The translations under genes were made by a program, and so were the position numbers. Positions 9,636 through 20,000 of a DNA stretch of 64,000 nucleotides are shown here, one piece after another (position 1 is the stretch's first letter; each line of letters begins with the position of its first letter). Under the pieces are notes generated by a model that worked only from the letters and a program-made list of their open reading frames with translations, did no database searches and had not been told where the DNA came from. This DNA comes from Clostridiales bacterium (GTDB lineage: Bacteria; Bacillota; Clostridia; Christensenellales; Pumilibacteraceae): assembly GCA_014799665.1 (NCBI GenBank), contig JAAVHP010000012.1, positions 248,001-312,000 of the forward strand. The letters are read 5' to 3'.

Positions 9636-12600
9636 ATGCAACGGAGCATACGTAATAAACTTTTCATATTAGCAGGAATTGTGTGCGTGGCGCTGTTATG
9701 CGTTACCTGCTTTACCGTGTCGTTTGCCGCTTGGCAGATCGTAAGTCCGTCGACGACCGTCGACGGCTCAGCGGCGTTACTGTACGTGGACTATCCAAAC
9801 GTAGTCGCAAACATTACGGAAGAAATCGTAGAGCCCGAGTGTCCCGCCGATAACAGCAAGTCCAAAAAGTTCGTTTTTTCGGACGGTGCGAAAATCGTGT
9901 TCGTCGGGCTTAATTATTCGGCGAGCATATCCTGTCATATTTGGAAATCGAACAGTGCAACTACGACTTGGCCGGGAACAACGCTCGACGGCGGCACGTA
10001 TAATTGCAATTGGAATATTGCCGAAACAAAGGGTATCATATTTATAAACGGTAGCGGCAACTCTAATAGAACGGGTGACGACACGGCGTTTTTCAGTGCG
10101 CATTTCAGCGACGGATTAAAAGACAATTATATCTATACGATAGATTTTACCAAACTAAACAGTTGCTCTAATACCACCACGTCTGCAACTCTTAAAACTA
10201 ATATCCCCGTACAATCGCGGGAGTCCAAGGAAACTAAAACCGAAATATCACACGGCGAAGAGAATAAACTCGTCCGTGAGGTGAAAGCAAACCAAAAAGA
10301 CGTGTTCCATAATTACGTTTGCGTTTCGCGCACGGAAAAGTACGACGAAAGCGGCGAGCTTGTAGCAGTTACCGATCCGTCGTTTGCGTACGTCAATTTT
10401 TCGGTAAAGGCGGACGACGAGCAAGCGCTCGAAGCTCCCGTCAAGTCGTTTACCGTCACACGCCGCCGCACCGACGAAAACGGCGTTCCTATCAGCGGTA
10501 CGTTCGACGTGCCCGTATACGGCTCGCCGATAGGCGGTACGCTTGAAGATATAAATGACAAAACGTACATAATGCTCGATTTCGGACTTGGTTCGGAGAG
10601 GTTTAACGCATTAGACTTTCAGATAGAAACGGAAACCGCGGCGTCCTACACTCTTTCCGCTACTGCAACGTTCAGGGATAATCACACTTATCAGGTAGCC
10701 AACAGCTGTTATCTCGGCTTCGGCGACTGGACAATGCGCGAGCCCGTGCTTATGTCCGGCTTGGTCGAAAGTAATTACGTAGACGTCAGCGTTACGGCAA
10801 CGCTCACCGAGGGCGACGGGTTCAAGATGTTCGGCTCGGGCAGCGGTAGCGGCGGCAGTATTTCCATAGCAAAATACTTTGGAGCGGAGAATTACAAATT
10901 CTCTGAAGGAATAGAAAGCAACTTCACCGTTCCGAGCAATGCTTACGGCGCGGACAGCGATATCATTGTAAATACAAGCGGTAGGTATCTTATTAGATAC
11001 TACGGCGCGATCAAGAATATCAGCGGCTCGGATTGGTCGGTCGAGAACGTGGAGATAACGCTTTTGACCGGAAGCGAGGAAAACGATCCGATCGTTATCA
11101 CTTGCGAGAACGATCTGTCTAAGCTCGACGGTATAACCGCCGCGGAGCTTTACAGCACGCCTATCGTTTTGGATATTGCGGACGAAAGCGATCCACTCTA
11201 CGGCAGAAGCCTTACGATAATCACAAGCGCCGCCGACCTTGCCGTTATGGAAGGCAACGTCAAGTCCAACGCTTACTATTACCAGAGCAACGATATAGAT
11301 ACCGCGCCCGCTTCCTCGCTTTACACGAGCGAAACGCCGTTCGGCGGAATTTACAACGGCGGCGGACATACGGTCGAAACGGTGTCTGTGGCAAGCGGCT
11401 TGTTCGGCTATATCGGTACGTGCTCTACAGTAAAGAATTTGACGGTAGCGGTCAATATAACAAACGATACAAGCGTAAATTACTTCGGCGGCATAGCGTC
11501 CGTCAACGATGGTAGCGTTATCGGCGTTACGGTAAACGGCTCGATCGTCAGCACGCGCGGCACTGTCAATACCGATGCCCAAAAGACAACGTATGCCACG
11601 GGCGGTATCGTAGGTAAAAATAGCGGCACGGTAGAGAACTGCACCAATAACGCAACGGTTACGGGACATATTTCGGTCGGCGGTATCGTCGGCTACAATA
11701 TGGCGGGCGCGACGGTAACGAACTGCTCAAATACCGCGCTTATAGGCACTACGTCTACAACCGTTAATATGACCGGCTACATGAGCTGGGCGGGCGGACT
11801 TGTCGGCTACAACGCGGGCACGGTTTCGCGCAGTATCAACGGCGGCAACGTATCTGCATACAAGGGTAACAACAACAGCGACGGCAACGGAAATAACTTC
11901 CTCAGCGGCTTGGTCGCGGAAAACGCGGCGAGCGGCGTCGTTACCGAATGTATCAATACGGGTAATGTCTACGGCGACTATGCTATTGCGGGCTTCGCGT
12001 CGCTCAACTACGGCACGATAGAGTATTGCATTAACACGGGTGACGTAGAAGCGCGCTGGGAAGCGAGCGGCGGTACGTGCCAGGGCGATAGCGGCGCGGT
12101 CAAAAACAGCATAATGCGCGGCGGCGTCACTGCGTCTCAAAATACGACAACCAACCCGAAGTATGCGGTTATCGGCGCGGGCGCGGCTACCGACTGCTAC
12201 TACGTAAACGGCAGCGCGCCGACTGGTACTGGTAATACCGGCAACGCCAAGTACGATATAGGCACGATAGACAAGGTCATAGCCATGCTCGACGTTCTCG
12301 GCGATAAGTTCGCTTACGACGGAGAAAACGTAACGCTTGCGTACTTAGTCGACGCGGCTAAGCTTACTTTCACCGTTAAGGACGCGGCGTATAAGACTAT
12401 AAATATCATGTCGGGTATTACGCTCGATTTAACTCAGATTACCGAGCCGACCGATGCTCAGTTTGCGTTCAGGGGCTGGTATCTTGCGGGCGACGAAGAA
12501 AAAACGCATATCACTGAATATACTGTAAACGGCGACGCCGGGTTCGTAGCCGACATGGGCAAAAAGCAGTTCACGGTCGCGTTCTACGTAGACGACGGCG

Positions 12601-14234
12601 ACGAAGTGTGGCATACCGTGACCGCCGATTACGACGAGGAGATAACCCCGCCCGACAATCCTACAAAGGACGGATATACTTTCGGCGGCTGGTTCGAGGA
12701 CGGCGCGGAAGACCCGTTCGACTTTGCGCAGGAGCGTAGCGGTAACGTGTCGCTTAGAGCGAAGTGGACGGCTAACACCTATACCGTAACGTTCGATCCA
12801 AACGACGGCGATGTAGAGCCGACGGAAAAGGAAGTAACGTATAACTCGGCGTTCGGCGAACTGCCCACGCCTACGCGTGACGGCTATCGGTTCGGCGGTT
12901 GGTATACGCAAAAGGGTGAGGAAGATACCGACGACGGTTGGGGAGATTGCATAACGGCGGATAGCGTTATGGTCTTTATAGACGACATTACGCTGTATGC
13001 AAAGTGGAGGGATGAAAACAGCGCGATAACGAGTGAAGCCGAGCTGTTGGAATTGCTTGCGGGCAAGACGATTGACGAGCTGAACGCTTTGACGATCAAT
13101 TTGGAAGTTGAAGATACCGACGATCATTTGTACGGCAAAACGGCAATCATATTCGTGTCTACCGAAGCCGAGCTGAAATCAATAACGGCGGATTCGACTA
13201 ATTACTATTACCAAACTAACGATATAACGGCTTCGTCGCTTTCTACGCTATTGTCGACCGATTTTAACGGTGTCTATAACGGAAACGGGCATACTGTGAG
13301 CAAAGTGACCGCGGCTCGCGGGCTGTTCGGCACAATCGGCTCGAACGGCATTGTAAAGAACTTGACTGTGAACGTTCAAATCAGTTCAGGAACGCAAGAC
13401 TATATCGGCGGCGTAGCGGCTGTCAATAACGGTAAGGTTTTGAACGCCACCGTAACGGGTTCGATCAGCAGTACGATCGGCACAGTTAATACAGGCTCAC
13501 AAAAGACGTTATACGGCACGGGCGGCATAGTAGGAAAGAATAGAGCAAGCGGTGTGATCAGCGGCTGTACCAATAATGCGACTTTGTCGGGTAGAATAGT
13601 CGTAGGCGGCATAGTCGGTTATAATATGTCGGGCGCGACCGTAACAAATTGTACCAACAACGGGGCTATCGGTTCGACGTCAACAAGTATGAGTTGGGCA
13701 GGCGGTCTTGCGGGTCTTAACAACGGCACGGTTTCGTGCAGTATTAACACCGCAGGCGTAAACGCCACAAGGGGCAGTGACGGATCGGGTAACGGTTGCA
13801 ATTACATAGCGGGCTTGGTCGGCGAGAACGATACGAGCGGCATATTGACCGAATGCATTAACAACGGAAACGTTCAGTGCGATTATGCCGCATCGGGCAT
13901 GACGGGTATTAACAACGGAGCTGTCGAATACTGCATAAACACAGGCTCGGCAACGGCACGTTGGTCTGCGTGCGGCGGTTCGGTCGAGGGAACGGGAACG
14001 TTTAATAGATGCGTATTTACAGGCACGGTAGCTGTAACAGGCGGCGGCGGTGCGTATGCGGTCAAAAACGGTTCCTCAACGTATTGCTATTACGTAAGCG
14101 GAACTGCGCCGTCGGGCACGGGCAACGCTACATACAGCGCAAGCAATAAAGACTCTATGCTTTCCGTTCTCGGTGACAAGTTCGCGTGGGACGAAACGAA
14201 TAATCGAATTACGCTTGCTTTTACTATAAATTAG
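9636..14234 (+). CDS. Large secreted GLUG/InlB-repeat protein with SipW-like signal segment
   Basis: The 1532-aa product starts 41 bases after the previous stop and is probably co-transcribed. The N-terminus has one long hydrophobic segment (about 8-31) ending TVSFAAW, reminiscent of SipW-cognate signal peptides. Residues about 85-170 (ISCHIWKSNSATTTWPGTTL) look like a starch-binding CBM26-type fold. Two GLUG modules (about 568-861 and 1208-1488) flank two InlB-type repeats (about 980-1125). The GLUG modules share GGIVGYNM-A-ATVTNC with the upstream 2614-aa protein, so the two genes are paralogous mosaics. No cell-wall sorting signal is seen. It is probably an adhesin or glycan-binding surface protein; the CBM assignment is tentative. 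Confidence 0.8.
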   Translation: MQRSIRNKLFILAGIVCVALLCVTCFTVSFAAWQIVSPSTTVDGSAALLYVDYPNVVANITEEIVEPECPADNSKSKKFVFSDGAKIVFVGLNYSASISCHIWKSNSATTTWPGTTLDGGTYNCNWNIAETKGIIFINGSGNSNRTGDDTAFFSAHFSDGLKDNYIYTIDFTKLNSCSNTTTSATLKTNIPVQSRESKETKTEISHGEENKLVREVKANQKDVFHNYVCVSRTEKYDESGELVAVTDPSFAYVNFSVKADDEQALEAPVKSFTVTRRRTDENGVPISGTFDVPVYGSPIGGTLEDINDKTYIMLDFGLGSERFNALDFQIETETAASYTLSATATFRDNHTYQVANSCYLGFGDWTMREPVLMSGLVESNYVDVSVTATLTEGDGFKMFGSGSGSGGSISIAKYFGAENYKFSEGIESNFTVPSNAYGADSDIIVNTSGRYLIRYYGAIKNISGSDWSVENVEITLLTGSEENDPIVITCENDLSKLDGITAAELYSTPIVLDIADESDPLYGRSLTIITSAADLAVMEGNVKSNAYYYQSNDIDTAPASSLYTSETPFGGIYNGGGHTVETVSVASGLFGYIGTCSTVKNLTVAVNITNDTSVNYFGGIASVNDGSVIGVTVNGSIVSTRGTVNTDAQKTTYATGGIVGKNSGTVENCTNNATVTGHISVGGIVGYNMAGATVTNCSNTALIGTTSTTVNMTGYMSWAGGLVGYNAGTVSRSINGGNVSAYKGNNNSDGNGNNFLSGLVAENAASGVVTECINTGNVYGDYAIAGFASLNYGTIEYCINTGDVEARWEASGGTCQGDSGAVKNSIMRGGVTASQNTTTNPKYAVIGAGAATDCYYVNGSAPTGTGNTGNAKYDIGTIDKVIAMLDVLGDKFAYDGENVTLAYLVDAAKLTFTVKDAAYKTINIMSGITLDLTQITEPTDAQFAFRGWYLAGDEEKTHITEYTVNGDAGFVADMGKKQFTVAFYVDDGDEVWHTVTADYDEEITPPDNPTKDGYTFGGWFEDGAEDPFDFAQERSGNVSLRAKWTANTYTVTFDPNDGDVEPTEKEVTYNSAFGELPTPTRDGYRFGGWYTQKGEEDTDDGWGDCITADSVMVFIDDITLYAKWRDENSAITSEAELLELLAGKTIDELNALTINLEVEDTDDHLYGKTAIIFVSTEAELKSITADSTNYYYQTNDITASSLSTLLSTDFNGVYNGNGHTVSKVTAARGLFGTIGSNGIVKNLTVNVQISSGTQDYIGGVAAVNNGKVLNATVTGSISSTIGTVNTGSQKTLYGTGGIVGKNRASGVISGCTNNATLSGRIVVGGIVGYNMSGATVTNCTNNGAIGSTSTSMSWAGGLAGLNNGTVSCSINTAGVNATRGSDGSGNGCNYIAGLVGENDTSGILTECINNGNVQCDYAASGMTGINNGAVEYCINTGSATARWSACGGSVEGTGTFNRCVFTGTVAVTGGGGAYAVKNGSSTYCYYVSGTAPSGTGNATYSASNKDSMLSVLGDKFAWDETNNRITLAFTIN

Positions 14235-14324
14235 ATTTTGGGTCTAAAATTACCGCCGAATATAGCAAAAAATCGTTGTAAAGTTTGCGTTTAGCGGTTC
14301 GCCGTGCCCCTTATAGGGTAGCTA

Positions 14325-14353
14325 TTGACTAAGCTCGCGGGTTTGTGTATTAT
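14325..14353 (+). promoter_or_regulatory. Promoter of the recombinase-domain gene
   Basis: TTGACT (14325-14330) and TATTAT (14348-14353) are separated by 17 bases. AGGGGAT lies just before the ATG at 14385. The resolvase-like gene and probably the following lipoprotein are read from here. Confidence 0.65.
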
Positions 14354-14384
14354 GGTAGTGTAAGCAAATAAAGTTATAGGGGAT

Positions 14385-14786
14385 ATGAAAGTGTCTGTCA
14401 ATGAAAATAAAACGATACGAGTAGTAGCTTACGTTGATACGGCGGATAGATCCCCGAAGAACGATCTGCAACAGCAAAAAACGTTTTTTACCGATTTTGT
14501 AGCCGGACGCGACGATTGCGAACTGATCGACGTATATACCGATACGGATAAAGCGAGAACGGACGGCAAGCGCGTGGAGTTCGACAGAATGCTTGCCGAC
14601 GCGGCGGGCGACAAGTTCGACTATATCGCGGTCAAGCAATTTTCAGAGGTGAGCCGAGATATAAACAAGTTTACTCTGGTAATAAAACGGCTAAAAGAGC
14701 TCGGCGTCGGTATATTCTTCATAACCGAAAACGTGGACACTTTGCACAGTAAAGAAATTTCAATGTTGCTTCGTTTGGTGGCTTAG
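14385..14786 (+). CDS. Stand-alone serine-recombinase N-terminal domain, catalytically degenerate
   Basis: The 133-aa product matches the resolvase catalytic domain of large serine recombinases along its whole length: VVAYVDTADRS at the YxRVS region, FDRMLADA, FDYIAVKQFSEVSRDI and GVGIFFITENVDT. The usual catalytic serine is Ala20, the preceding Arg is Asp18, and the first Arg of the SRFAR motif is Glu88; Arg91 remains. It ends before the recombinase zinc-ribbon and coiled-coil regions with a clean stop, promoter and ribosome site, and no remnant of the missing domains was seen downstream. It could be a domesticated regulatory protein or a decaying remnant. Recombinase activity is very unlikely. 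Confidence 0.8.
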   Translation: MKVSVNENKTIRVVAYVDTADRSPKNDLQQQKTFFTDFVAGRDDCELIDVYTDTDKARTDGKRVEFDRMLADAAGDKFDYIAVKQFSEVSRDINKFTLVIKRLKELGVGIFFITENVDTLHSKEISMLLRLVA

Positions 14787-14824
14787 GCAAAACAAAACCA
14801 AATTAACAATATAGGAGAATGATG

Positions 14825-15676
14825 ATGAAAATTAAAAAGACTATTGCGATCGCATTGTCGCTTGCACTCGGGGCGTGCTTGTTTACGGGTTGCGCAAAGG
14901 GTCCGTCCGACGATATGCTCGACGGAACTCTCAATTCGGGTTTGGGTAGCGATAATTCACAAACCACGCCGAGCGGCGAGTATACTATCACATTCAATGC
15001 CAACGGCGGGTTGATCGGTACGAGCTCCACCGTTACTTGCACCACTTCGGGCGGCAAGCTGAGTGCTGGCGACGTTCCGATCGCAACGCGCAGCGGTTAC
15101 GAATTCGATATGTGGACGGACTCTGTCGGGAACATTTTTTCGTACAGCACCACGTATACCGCTAATACTACTTTCAGCGCGCAGTGGAAGGATAACGGAA
15201 ACGGCGGCAACGATAATAACTACGGTTACGGCAACGGCGACGATGATGACGATGACGATTATAATTACGGCTACGGCGACAGCAGCGATATCACGTTCAT
15301 TTTCTCGACCGGCTGGGACGATGCAATATCCGACGTTCGCATCCATATATGGGGCGAGGGTGAAGATAACAACTACACCGATTGGAATTCGGATACCGAC
15401 GCAAGCGGCGGCGACTACATGAGCGATAACTACGACGGAACGTATAGCTATACCGTTACCGTCGACTACCGCGGCGACATACAGGGACTTGTTATTACGT
15501 TCACGCAAGATGGCAAGCCGTGGTACGCAAAGAGTACCGATTGCACGTACTACTTCACAGCGGGCGAAACGTATTATCTAACGTTCGGCGATTGGAACAA
15601 CGATATATACGGTACGATTGTTTGGGAAGGAGATGATGCTTGGGGCATAATACCGTTTGATCTGTACGTATCGTAG
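14825..15676 (+). CDS. Small lipoprotein with InlB-type repeat and CBM-like domain
   Basis: Three consecutive ATGs occur at 14819, 14822 and 14825. AGGAG at 14813-14817 is seven bases before the third, which is chosen here, giving MKIKKTIAIALSLALGACLF and the lipobox FTGC. An InlB-type repeat (YTITFNANGGLIGTSS to FSAQW) is followed by an Asp/Asn/Gly/Tyr-rich linker. The final domain (VRIHIWGEGEDNNYTDWN, DGTYSYTVTV, LVITFTQDGKPWYAKST) resembles CBM25/26 starch-binding modules. The exposed lipoprotein may bind glycans (inferred). It probably shares a transcript with the recombinase-domain gene 38 bases upstream. The lipoprotein call is firm and the carbohydrate binding tentative. Confidence 0.8.
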   Translation: MKIKKTIAIALSLALGACLFTGCAKGPSDDMLDGTLNSGLGSDNSQTTPSGEYTITFNANGGLIGTSSTVTCTTSGGKLSAGDVPIATRSGYEFDMWTDSVGNIFSYSTTYTANTTFSAQWKDNGNGGNDNNYGYGNGDDDDDDDYNYGYGDSSDITFIFSTGWDDAISDVRIHIWGEGEDNNYTDWNSDTDASGGDYMSDNYDGTYSYTVTVDYRGDIQGLVITFTQDGKPWYAKSTDCTYYFTAGETYYLTFGDWNNDIYGTIVWEGDDAWGIIPFDLYVS

Positions 15677-15860
15677 ATTATTATTGTGGAAACCGTTCGG
15701 CAGTCGGTATCCGTCAATCGTTGATTTGTAAATCTTGACTGCCGCTTACTTTGTTGCTTTCTGTCGTTCGACTATATTTTATATCGACAGTGGCTAATCA
15801 TTTTTCCCCATCATATAGTCAGGGCGAGTGTTCATACGAATACTCGCTTTGACGTTTTAA

Positions 15861-15903
15861 AAACCGACTTCGGCAACCGTAATTATCGAAGTCGGCTTTT
15901 TTC
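15861..15903 (+). terminator. Intrinsic terminator upstream of the DUF1848 gene
   Basis: CCGACTTCG (15864-15872) pairs with CGAAGTCGG (15887-15895) and is followed by CTTTTTTCG. An A-rich stretch precedes the stem, so it could act in both directions. Confidence 0.75.
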
Positions 15904-15922
15904 GTTTTGTTCGGCGAAAGGC

Positions 15923-15951
15923 TTGTTAAAAAACCGAAAAAGTGATATAAT
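15923..15951 (+). promoter_or_regulatory. Promoter of the DUF1848 gene
   Basis: TTGTTA (15923-15928) and a perfect TATAAT (15946-15951) are separated by 17 bases. The predicted leader is about 42 bases. Confidence 0.65.
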
Positions 15952-15999
15952 TGTCGAATAAACAGCACGGCGTAATTTTTATTACGCGAGGACGGTCGC

Positions 16000-16938
16000 A
16001 TGATAATCAGCGCAAGCAGGCGCACGGATATTCCGTGCCGCTATTCGGAATGGTTTTTCAATCGCATTAAGGACGGCTATGCGCTCGTGGCTAACCCCAT
16101 GAACGCCAATCAGATAAGCCGTATCGACCTGTCGCCGAGCGTCGTCGACTGTATCGTGTTCTGGACGAAAAACCCGACGAATATGCTCGACTCGCTCGAC
16201 AAACTGGATAAGTACGCGTATTATTTTCAGTTCACGCTCACGGGCTACGGCACGGACGTGGAAGCGCGTATTCCCAACAAGAGCACGGAGATAATTCCCG
16301 CGTTCAAAAATCTTTCTAAGGCGATCGGGCGCGAAAAGGTTATTTGGCGGTACGACCCCATTATAATCACGGGCAAGTACACGACCGACTTTCATATCAA
16401 TGCTTTCCAAAAGCTTGCGGGCGAGCTTGCGCTGTACACCGAAAAGGTGGTTATAAGCTTTGTCGATTTGTACGCAAAAACGGTCAGAAACGTAGCGGGC
16501 ACGGGTATGCGCACGCCTACGCAGGGCGAGCGTATGGAGCTTGCGTTCAAGCTGTCAGACGTAGCGCGTTCGAACGGGCTTATCATAGAAACGTGTTCTG
16601 AAACGATCGATCTCGGCGGGGTGGGGATAGCCCACGGCTGCTGTATAGACAAAAAGCTTATAGAGCGCATTATCGGCTGCAAGCTGATGGTGCCCAAGGA
16701 TAATAACCAGCGCAAGGAATGCGGGTGCGTGGAGAGCATAGATATAGGCGCGTACAACACTTGCCCAAACGGCTGTAAGTATTGCTACGCCAATTACAGC
16801 AAGTCCACCGTCGACCGTAGCGGCGTTATGTACGATCCGTTATCTCCCATACTGTGCCGCACCATCCGCGACGAGGATATAGTTACCGAGCGCCCCACGC
16901 GCTCGCTTAAAAACAATCAAATTTCGTTTTGGGATTGA
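16000..16938 (+). CDS. DUF1848 family protein, probable radical-SAM-like Fe-S protein
   Basis: The 312-aa product begins MIISASRRTDIPCRYSEWF and contains the family hallmarks VFWTKNP and VIWRYDPI. Near the C-terminus CGC is followed by GAYNTCPNGCKYCYAN, in which Cys255, Cys259 and Cys262 form a CxxxCxxC set like the cluster ligands of radical SAM enzymes, here placed C-terminally rather than at the N-terminus. The biochemical function of DUF1848 is unknown to me. It has its own promoter and lies about 140 bases before the DUF4011 helicase gene, which also has its own promoter, so no operon link is evident. Confidence 0.85.
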   Translation: MIISASRRTDIPCRYSEWFFNRIKDGYALVANPMNANQISRIDLSPSVVDCIVFWTKNPTNMLDSLDKLDKYAYYFQFTLTGYGTDVEARIPNKSTEIIPAFKNLSKAIGREKVIWRYDPIIITGKYTTDFHINAFQKLAGELALYTEKVVISFVDLYAKTVRNVAGTGMRTPTQGERMELAFKLSDVARSNGLIIETCSETIDLGGVGIAHGCCIDKKLIERIIGCKLMVPKDNNQRKECGCVESIDIGAYNTCPNGCKYCYANYSKSTVDRSGVMYDPLSPILCRTIRDEDIVTERPTRSLKNNQISFWD

Positions 16939-16945
16939 AAATCGG

Positions 16946-16974
16946 TTGAGATAGTTCGCAGAAGATGGTATAAT
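16946..16974 (+). promoter_or_regulatory. Promoter of the DUF4011 helicase gene
   Basis: TTGAGA (16946-16951) and TATAAT (16969-16974) have 17-base spacing. Transcription from about 16981 would place the intergenic repeat 17004-17050 in the 5' leader, before the ribosome site GGAGGT (17067-17072). Confidence 0.65.
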
Positions 16975-17003
16975 AGTACAAAGTTTTTTTGTTGAGGTAT
17001 TCA

Positions 17004-17050
17004 AGCCTTCCCCTCAGGGGGAAGGGGGACCGCTTGCGGTGGATGAGGTG
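17004..17050 (+). repeat. Dispersed CCTTCCCC/GGGGAAGG palindromic repeat, copy 1
   Basis: A GC-rich palindrome (CCTTCCCCTCAGGGGGAAGG) is followed by a second small hairpin (ACCGCTTGCGGT) and GGATGAGG. Related copies lie at 57741, 57818 and 63123. Similar elements are frequent between genes in gut Clostridia (from memory). This copy sits in the leader of the helicase gene. Confidence 0.75.
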
Positions 17051-17078
17051 ATAAATCTTATCCTTTGGAGGTAAGGCT

Positions 17079-20000
17079 ATGGAAAGAGAAAAGCTGGATA
17101 AATGGGCGGAGTTATTGCTCGACACGGGCAAGCGCAATAATCTCGTCAACTTCAAAAACACCAAGGCGTCTACGGTGGATATTGTCGTGCCGAATATCGT
17201 CGAGCTGTTAAAGCGTGCCGAAAAATACGGCGTGCTCGAAGTATACGATCCCAAGCTGGAAGGCGACGAGGAGATAGAGCAAGAGGACGACGAGGTCAAG
17301 CGCATATCGCAAGCCGAGTATGTTGCCGCATATAAGCCCAAGCTAAAAAGCAATCAGGTGCTTTTGTACAACTTTTCTGGCAAGCCGCTTACCGCGCTCA
17401 ATAACGTGGGCAAGCGCGCGCGTTCGGCTGTCGAGGAAACGGGCGTAAACATAGCGTATATCGCCATGGGCTTTATCGAGTGGAAGGAGAACGATACCGA
17501 TAAAGCATTTCTTCACGCGCCGCTTATACTTATGCCTATCACCGTTGTTCACGAATCGACTATCGATCCGTACCGCATAATCGTGAGCCCTGACGAGTGC
17601 ATAATAAACCCCACTTTCAGTTACAAGCTGCTTAACGAACAGGGTATTCACTTGCCCGAGTTCGACGACGATATAGACGCGTTCCTATCCGCCGTTCAAG
17701 CCGACGTGGATAAGCTCGGTTGGTACGTTACGCGCGAATGCAAGATAGGCATTTTCTCGTTCCAAAAGATTAATATGTACCGCGACCTCAAAGACAACGG
17801 CGATATTATCGTCGCCAACCCGTCGGTGCAGATCGCGCTCGGCGAGGTCGAGCCCGGGAGCTTTCCGCCGCCGCAAGTGGGCGAGGTCAACTTTAACGTA
17901 GTCGACGCCGATTCCAGCCAGCTTGAAGCGATCGCGCTCGCCGAGTCCGGCGCAAGCTTCGTTCTTCAAGGCCCGCCTGGAACGGGCAAGAGCCAAACGA
18001 TAACCAACATTATCGCCGAGGTTTTGTCCAACGGGAAAAAGGTTCTGTTCGTGTCCGAAAAGCTTGCCGCGCTCAACGTGGTTTACGACAAGCTGAAAAA
18101 GGCTGGCTTAGCCGATTTCTGCTTGGAGCTTCACAGCCACAAGGCGAACAAAAAGATCATAATAGATGAGCTGTGTCGCACGCTTAAAGCGAACAAGAGC
18201 GCACTGTCTGAGCGCGCCGCGCGCGAGGTGGAGATCAAGCAAGCTACGGCGATGAAGCTGGACGGATACGTAGATGAGCTTCATGCCGTGCGCCCGATCA
18301 TCGGCAAGAGCCTTTACGCGCTGTACGAAACGTACGCCGCGTACCGCAAAGAGCCCGACGCCGTGTACGCCATAAGCGATATTTCGAGCAAGACGGAAGA
18401 ATACCTGCATGACGCGGAAAGCTTACTGTCGCGCTACGTTTCGTATATAGAGAGCATAGGCGACGACTACCGCGACAACGTTTGGTACGGCTACCAAAAG
18501 CCCGCGCCGTCGTTCGAGGACGAGCTCAAACTTACGCAAAGCCTTAAAGCCGCGGAAAAGTTCAACGCGGGGCTTACCTCGCTCGCCGCGGAGCTTAACG
18601 ATCAAACGAGTATAGTCATAGACAACGCCGAACTGTTTTCGGCGGCGGTCGCGTTTTTCGAGATCGCGGGCAAGAGCGAATTTTTGTCGCCCGAGGTTTA
18701 CTCGGCGGATGCGTCTAATGTTCGGCTTAAAGCGGAGCAGCTGTTCGAGCTCGCGCGCATTATAGTTGATTACAAGGATAAGATCGACGCGGCGTACACC
18801 GCCGAGGTTTACAAGCTGGACGGCGCGGCGGCGCATAGAACGCTCGTTCGCGATTATTCGGGCTTTTTCAAACGGATGTTCGGCAAGGAGTACAAGCGGC
18901 TCGTCAAGCTCGATCTTCGCGCTTGCGCTAAGGACGGCAAAACGCCTAACTACAAAAAGGCGGTCGCGTCGTACGAGGCGTTGTCCGTTTATCAGGCTAA
19001 GCGCGCCGAGTTCGACCGCTTGACGGACGAGATAAAGCCGTACATAAGTGGCGGCTACAACGATACCGATACCGATTTCGCGGCGCTCGTCGCAGAGCTT
19101 AAAGCGCTCGAAAATGCCGTAAAGACGGGCGTCGATTTGAGCGTGCTTACCAAAAAAACGCCCGCCGAGTATACCGCGGTCAAAACAGTGTTCGTAGATA
19201 TTTCGGCGCAGTATAAAAGCCTTGCTTCGCAGTACGAGAGCGGCACGCGTGAGGCGGAAAGCTGCTTCGGCCGCGATAAGTTCGATTTCAACCGCGAGAG
19301 CCTTAATCTGGTCGGGCTTAAAATTTCGGGCTGTATCGACGGCGTCGACAAGCTCGGCAATTACTGCGCGTTCTGCGCGCTGTTGAGCGAAGCCGAAAAG
19401 GCGGGGCTCAAATCGTTTATCGATTATTCTATCGAGGAAGGGTACGGGATCGACCACACCGTCGGCGCGTACAAAAAGCTTTTCTACCGTCAGTGGATAG
19501 ACGCGGTGCTTCGTCAGTCGCCGCTATTGTCGGAGCTCGGTCGGCTTCCGCACGACGAAGCGGTCAAGCTGTTTGTGCAAAAAGACGAGCTCGATTTCGA
19601 GATCAACAAGGCTAAGCTAAAAGCGGTGCTTTCGGAAAAACGCCCCGCGCTCGACATGGTGGCGCGCGGAAGCGCGGTGTCGGTGCTTCTCCGCGAGGGC
19701 GAGAAGAAGCGTAAGCAAAAGGGTGTAAGACAGCTTCTGTCTGAAATACGCGATCTTGCGCTCACGCTCAAACCTTGCTTTTTAATGTCACCGCTCAGCG
19801 TCAGCACCTACCTCGACAGCGATATTCAGTTCGATACGATAGTGTTCGACGAGGCGTCGCAGATCTTCCCGCAGGACGCGATCGGCGCAGTGTATCGCGC
19901 TAAACAGCTTATAGTCGTAGGCGACAGCAAGCAAATGCCGCCCACTAATTTCTTCAACTCAGTGGTGGAAACGGACGACGAGGAAGAAGACATAGGCGAG

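Larger units (their letters stand above)
15677..15999. other. Intergenic region with stacked hairpins and a promoter
   Basis: No gene is seen in these 323 bases. They contain an inverted repeat CGGCAGTC/GACTGCCG (15698-15705, 15737-15744), a CTGTCG/CGACAG pair (15761-15766, 15785-15790), a hairpin with arms GCGAGT/ACTCGC (15824-15847), a strong terminator (15861-15903) and the promoter of the DUF1848 gene. The series of hairpins could be remnants of several repeats or a multi-step terminator. Confidence 0.6.

Noticed and set aside
1751..14234. Recent horizontal acquisition of the surface-protein locus
   Set aside because: Repetitive genes differ in composition for structural reasons, and no integrase, IS element or tRNA boundary is seen.
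14385..14786. An active integrase or prophage boundary
   Set aside because: Catalytic residues are missing, there are no DNA-binding domains, and no attachment repeats or phage genes lie nearby.
15677..15999. A riboswitch or structured RNA in the hairpin-rich intergenic region
   Set aside because: The hairpins match no known motif, and the promoter of the next gene lies downstream of most of them.
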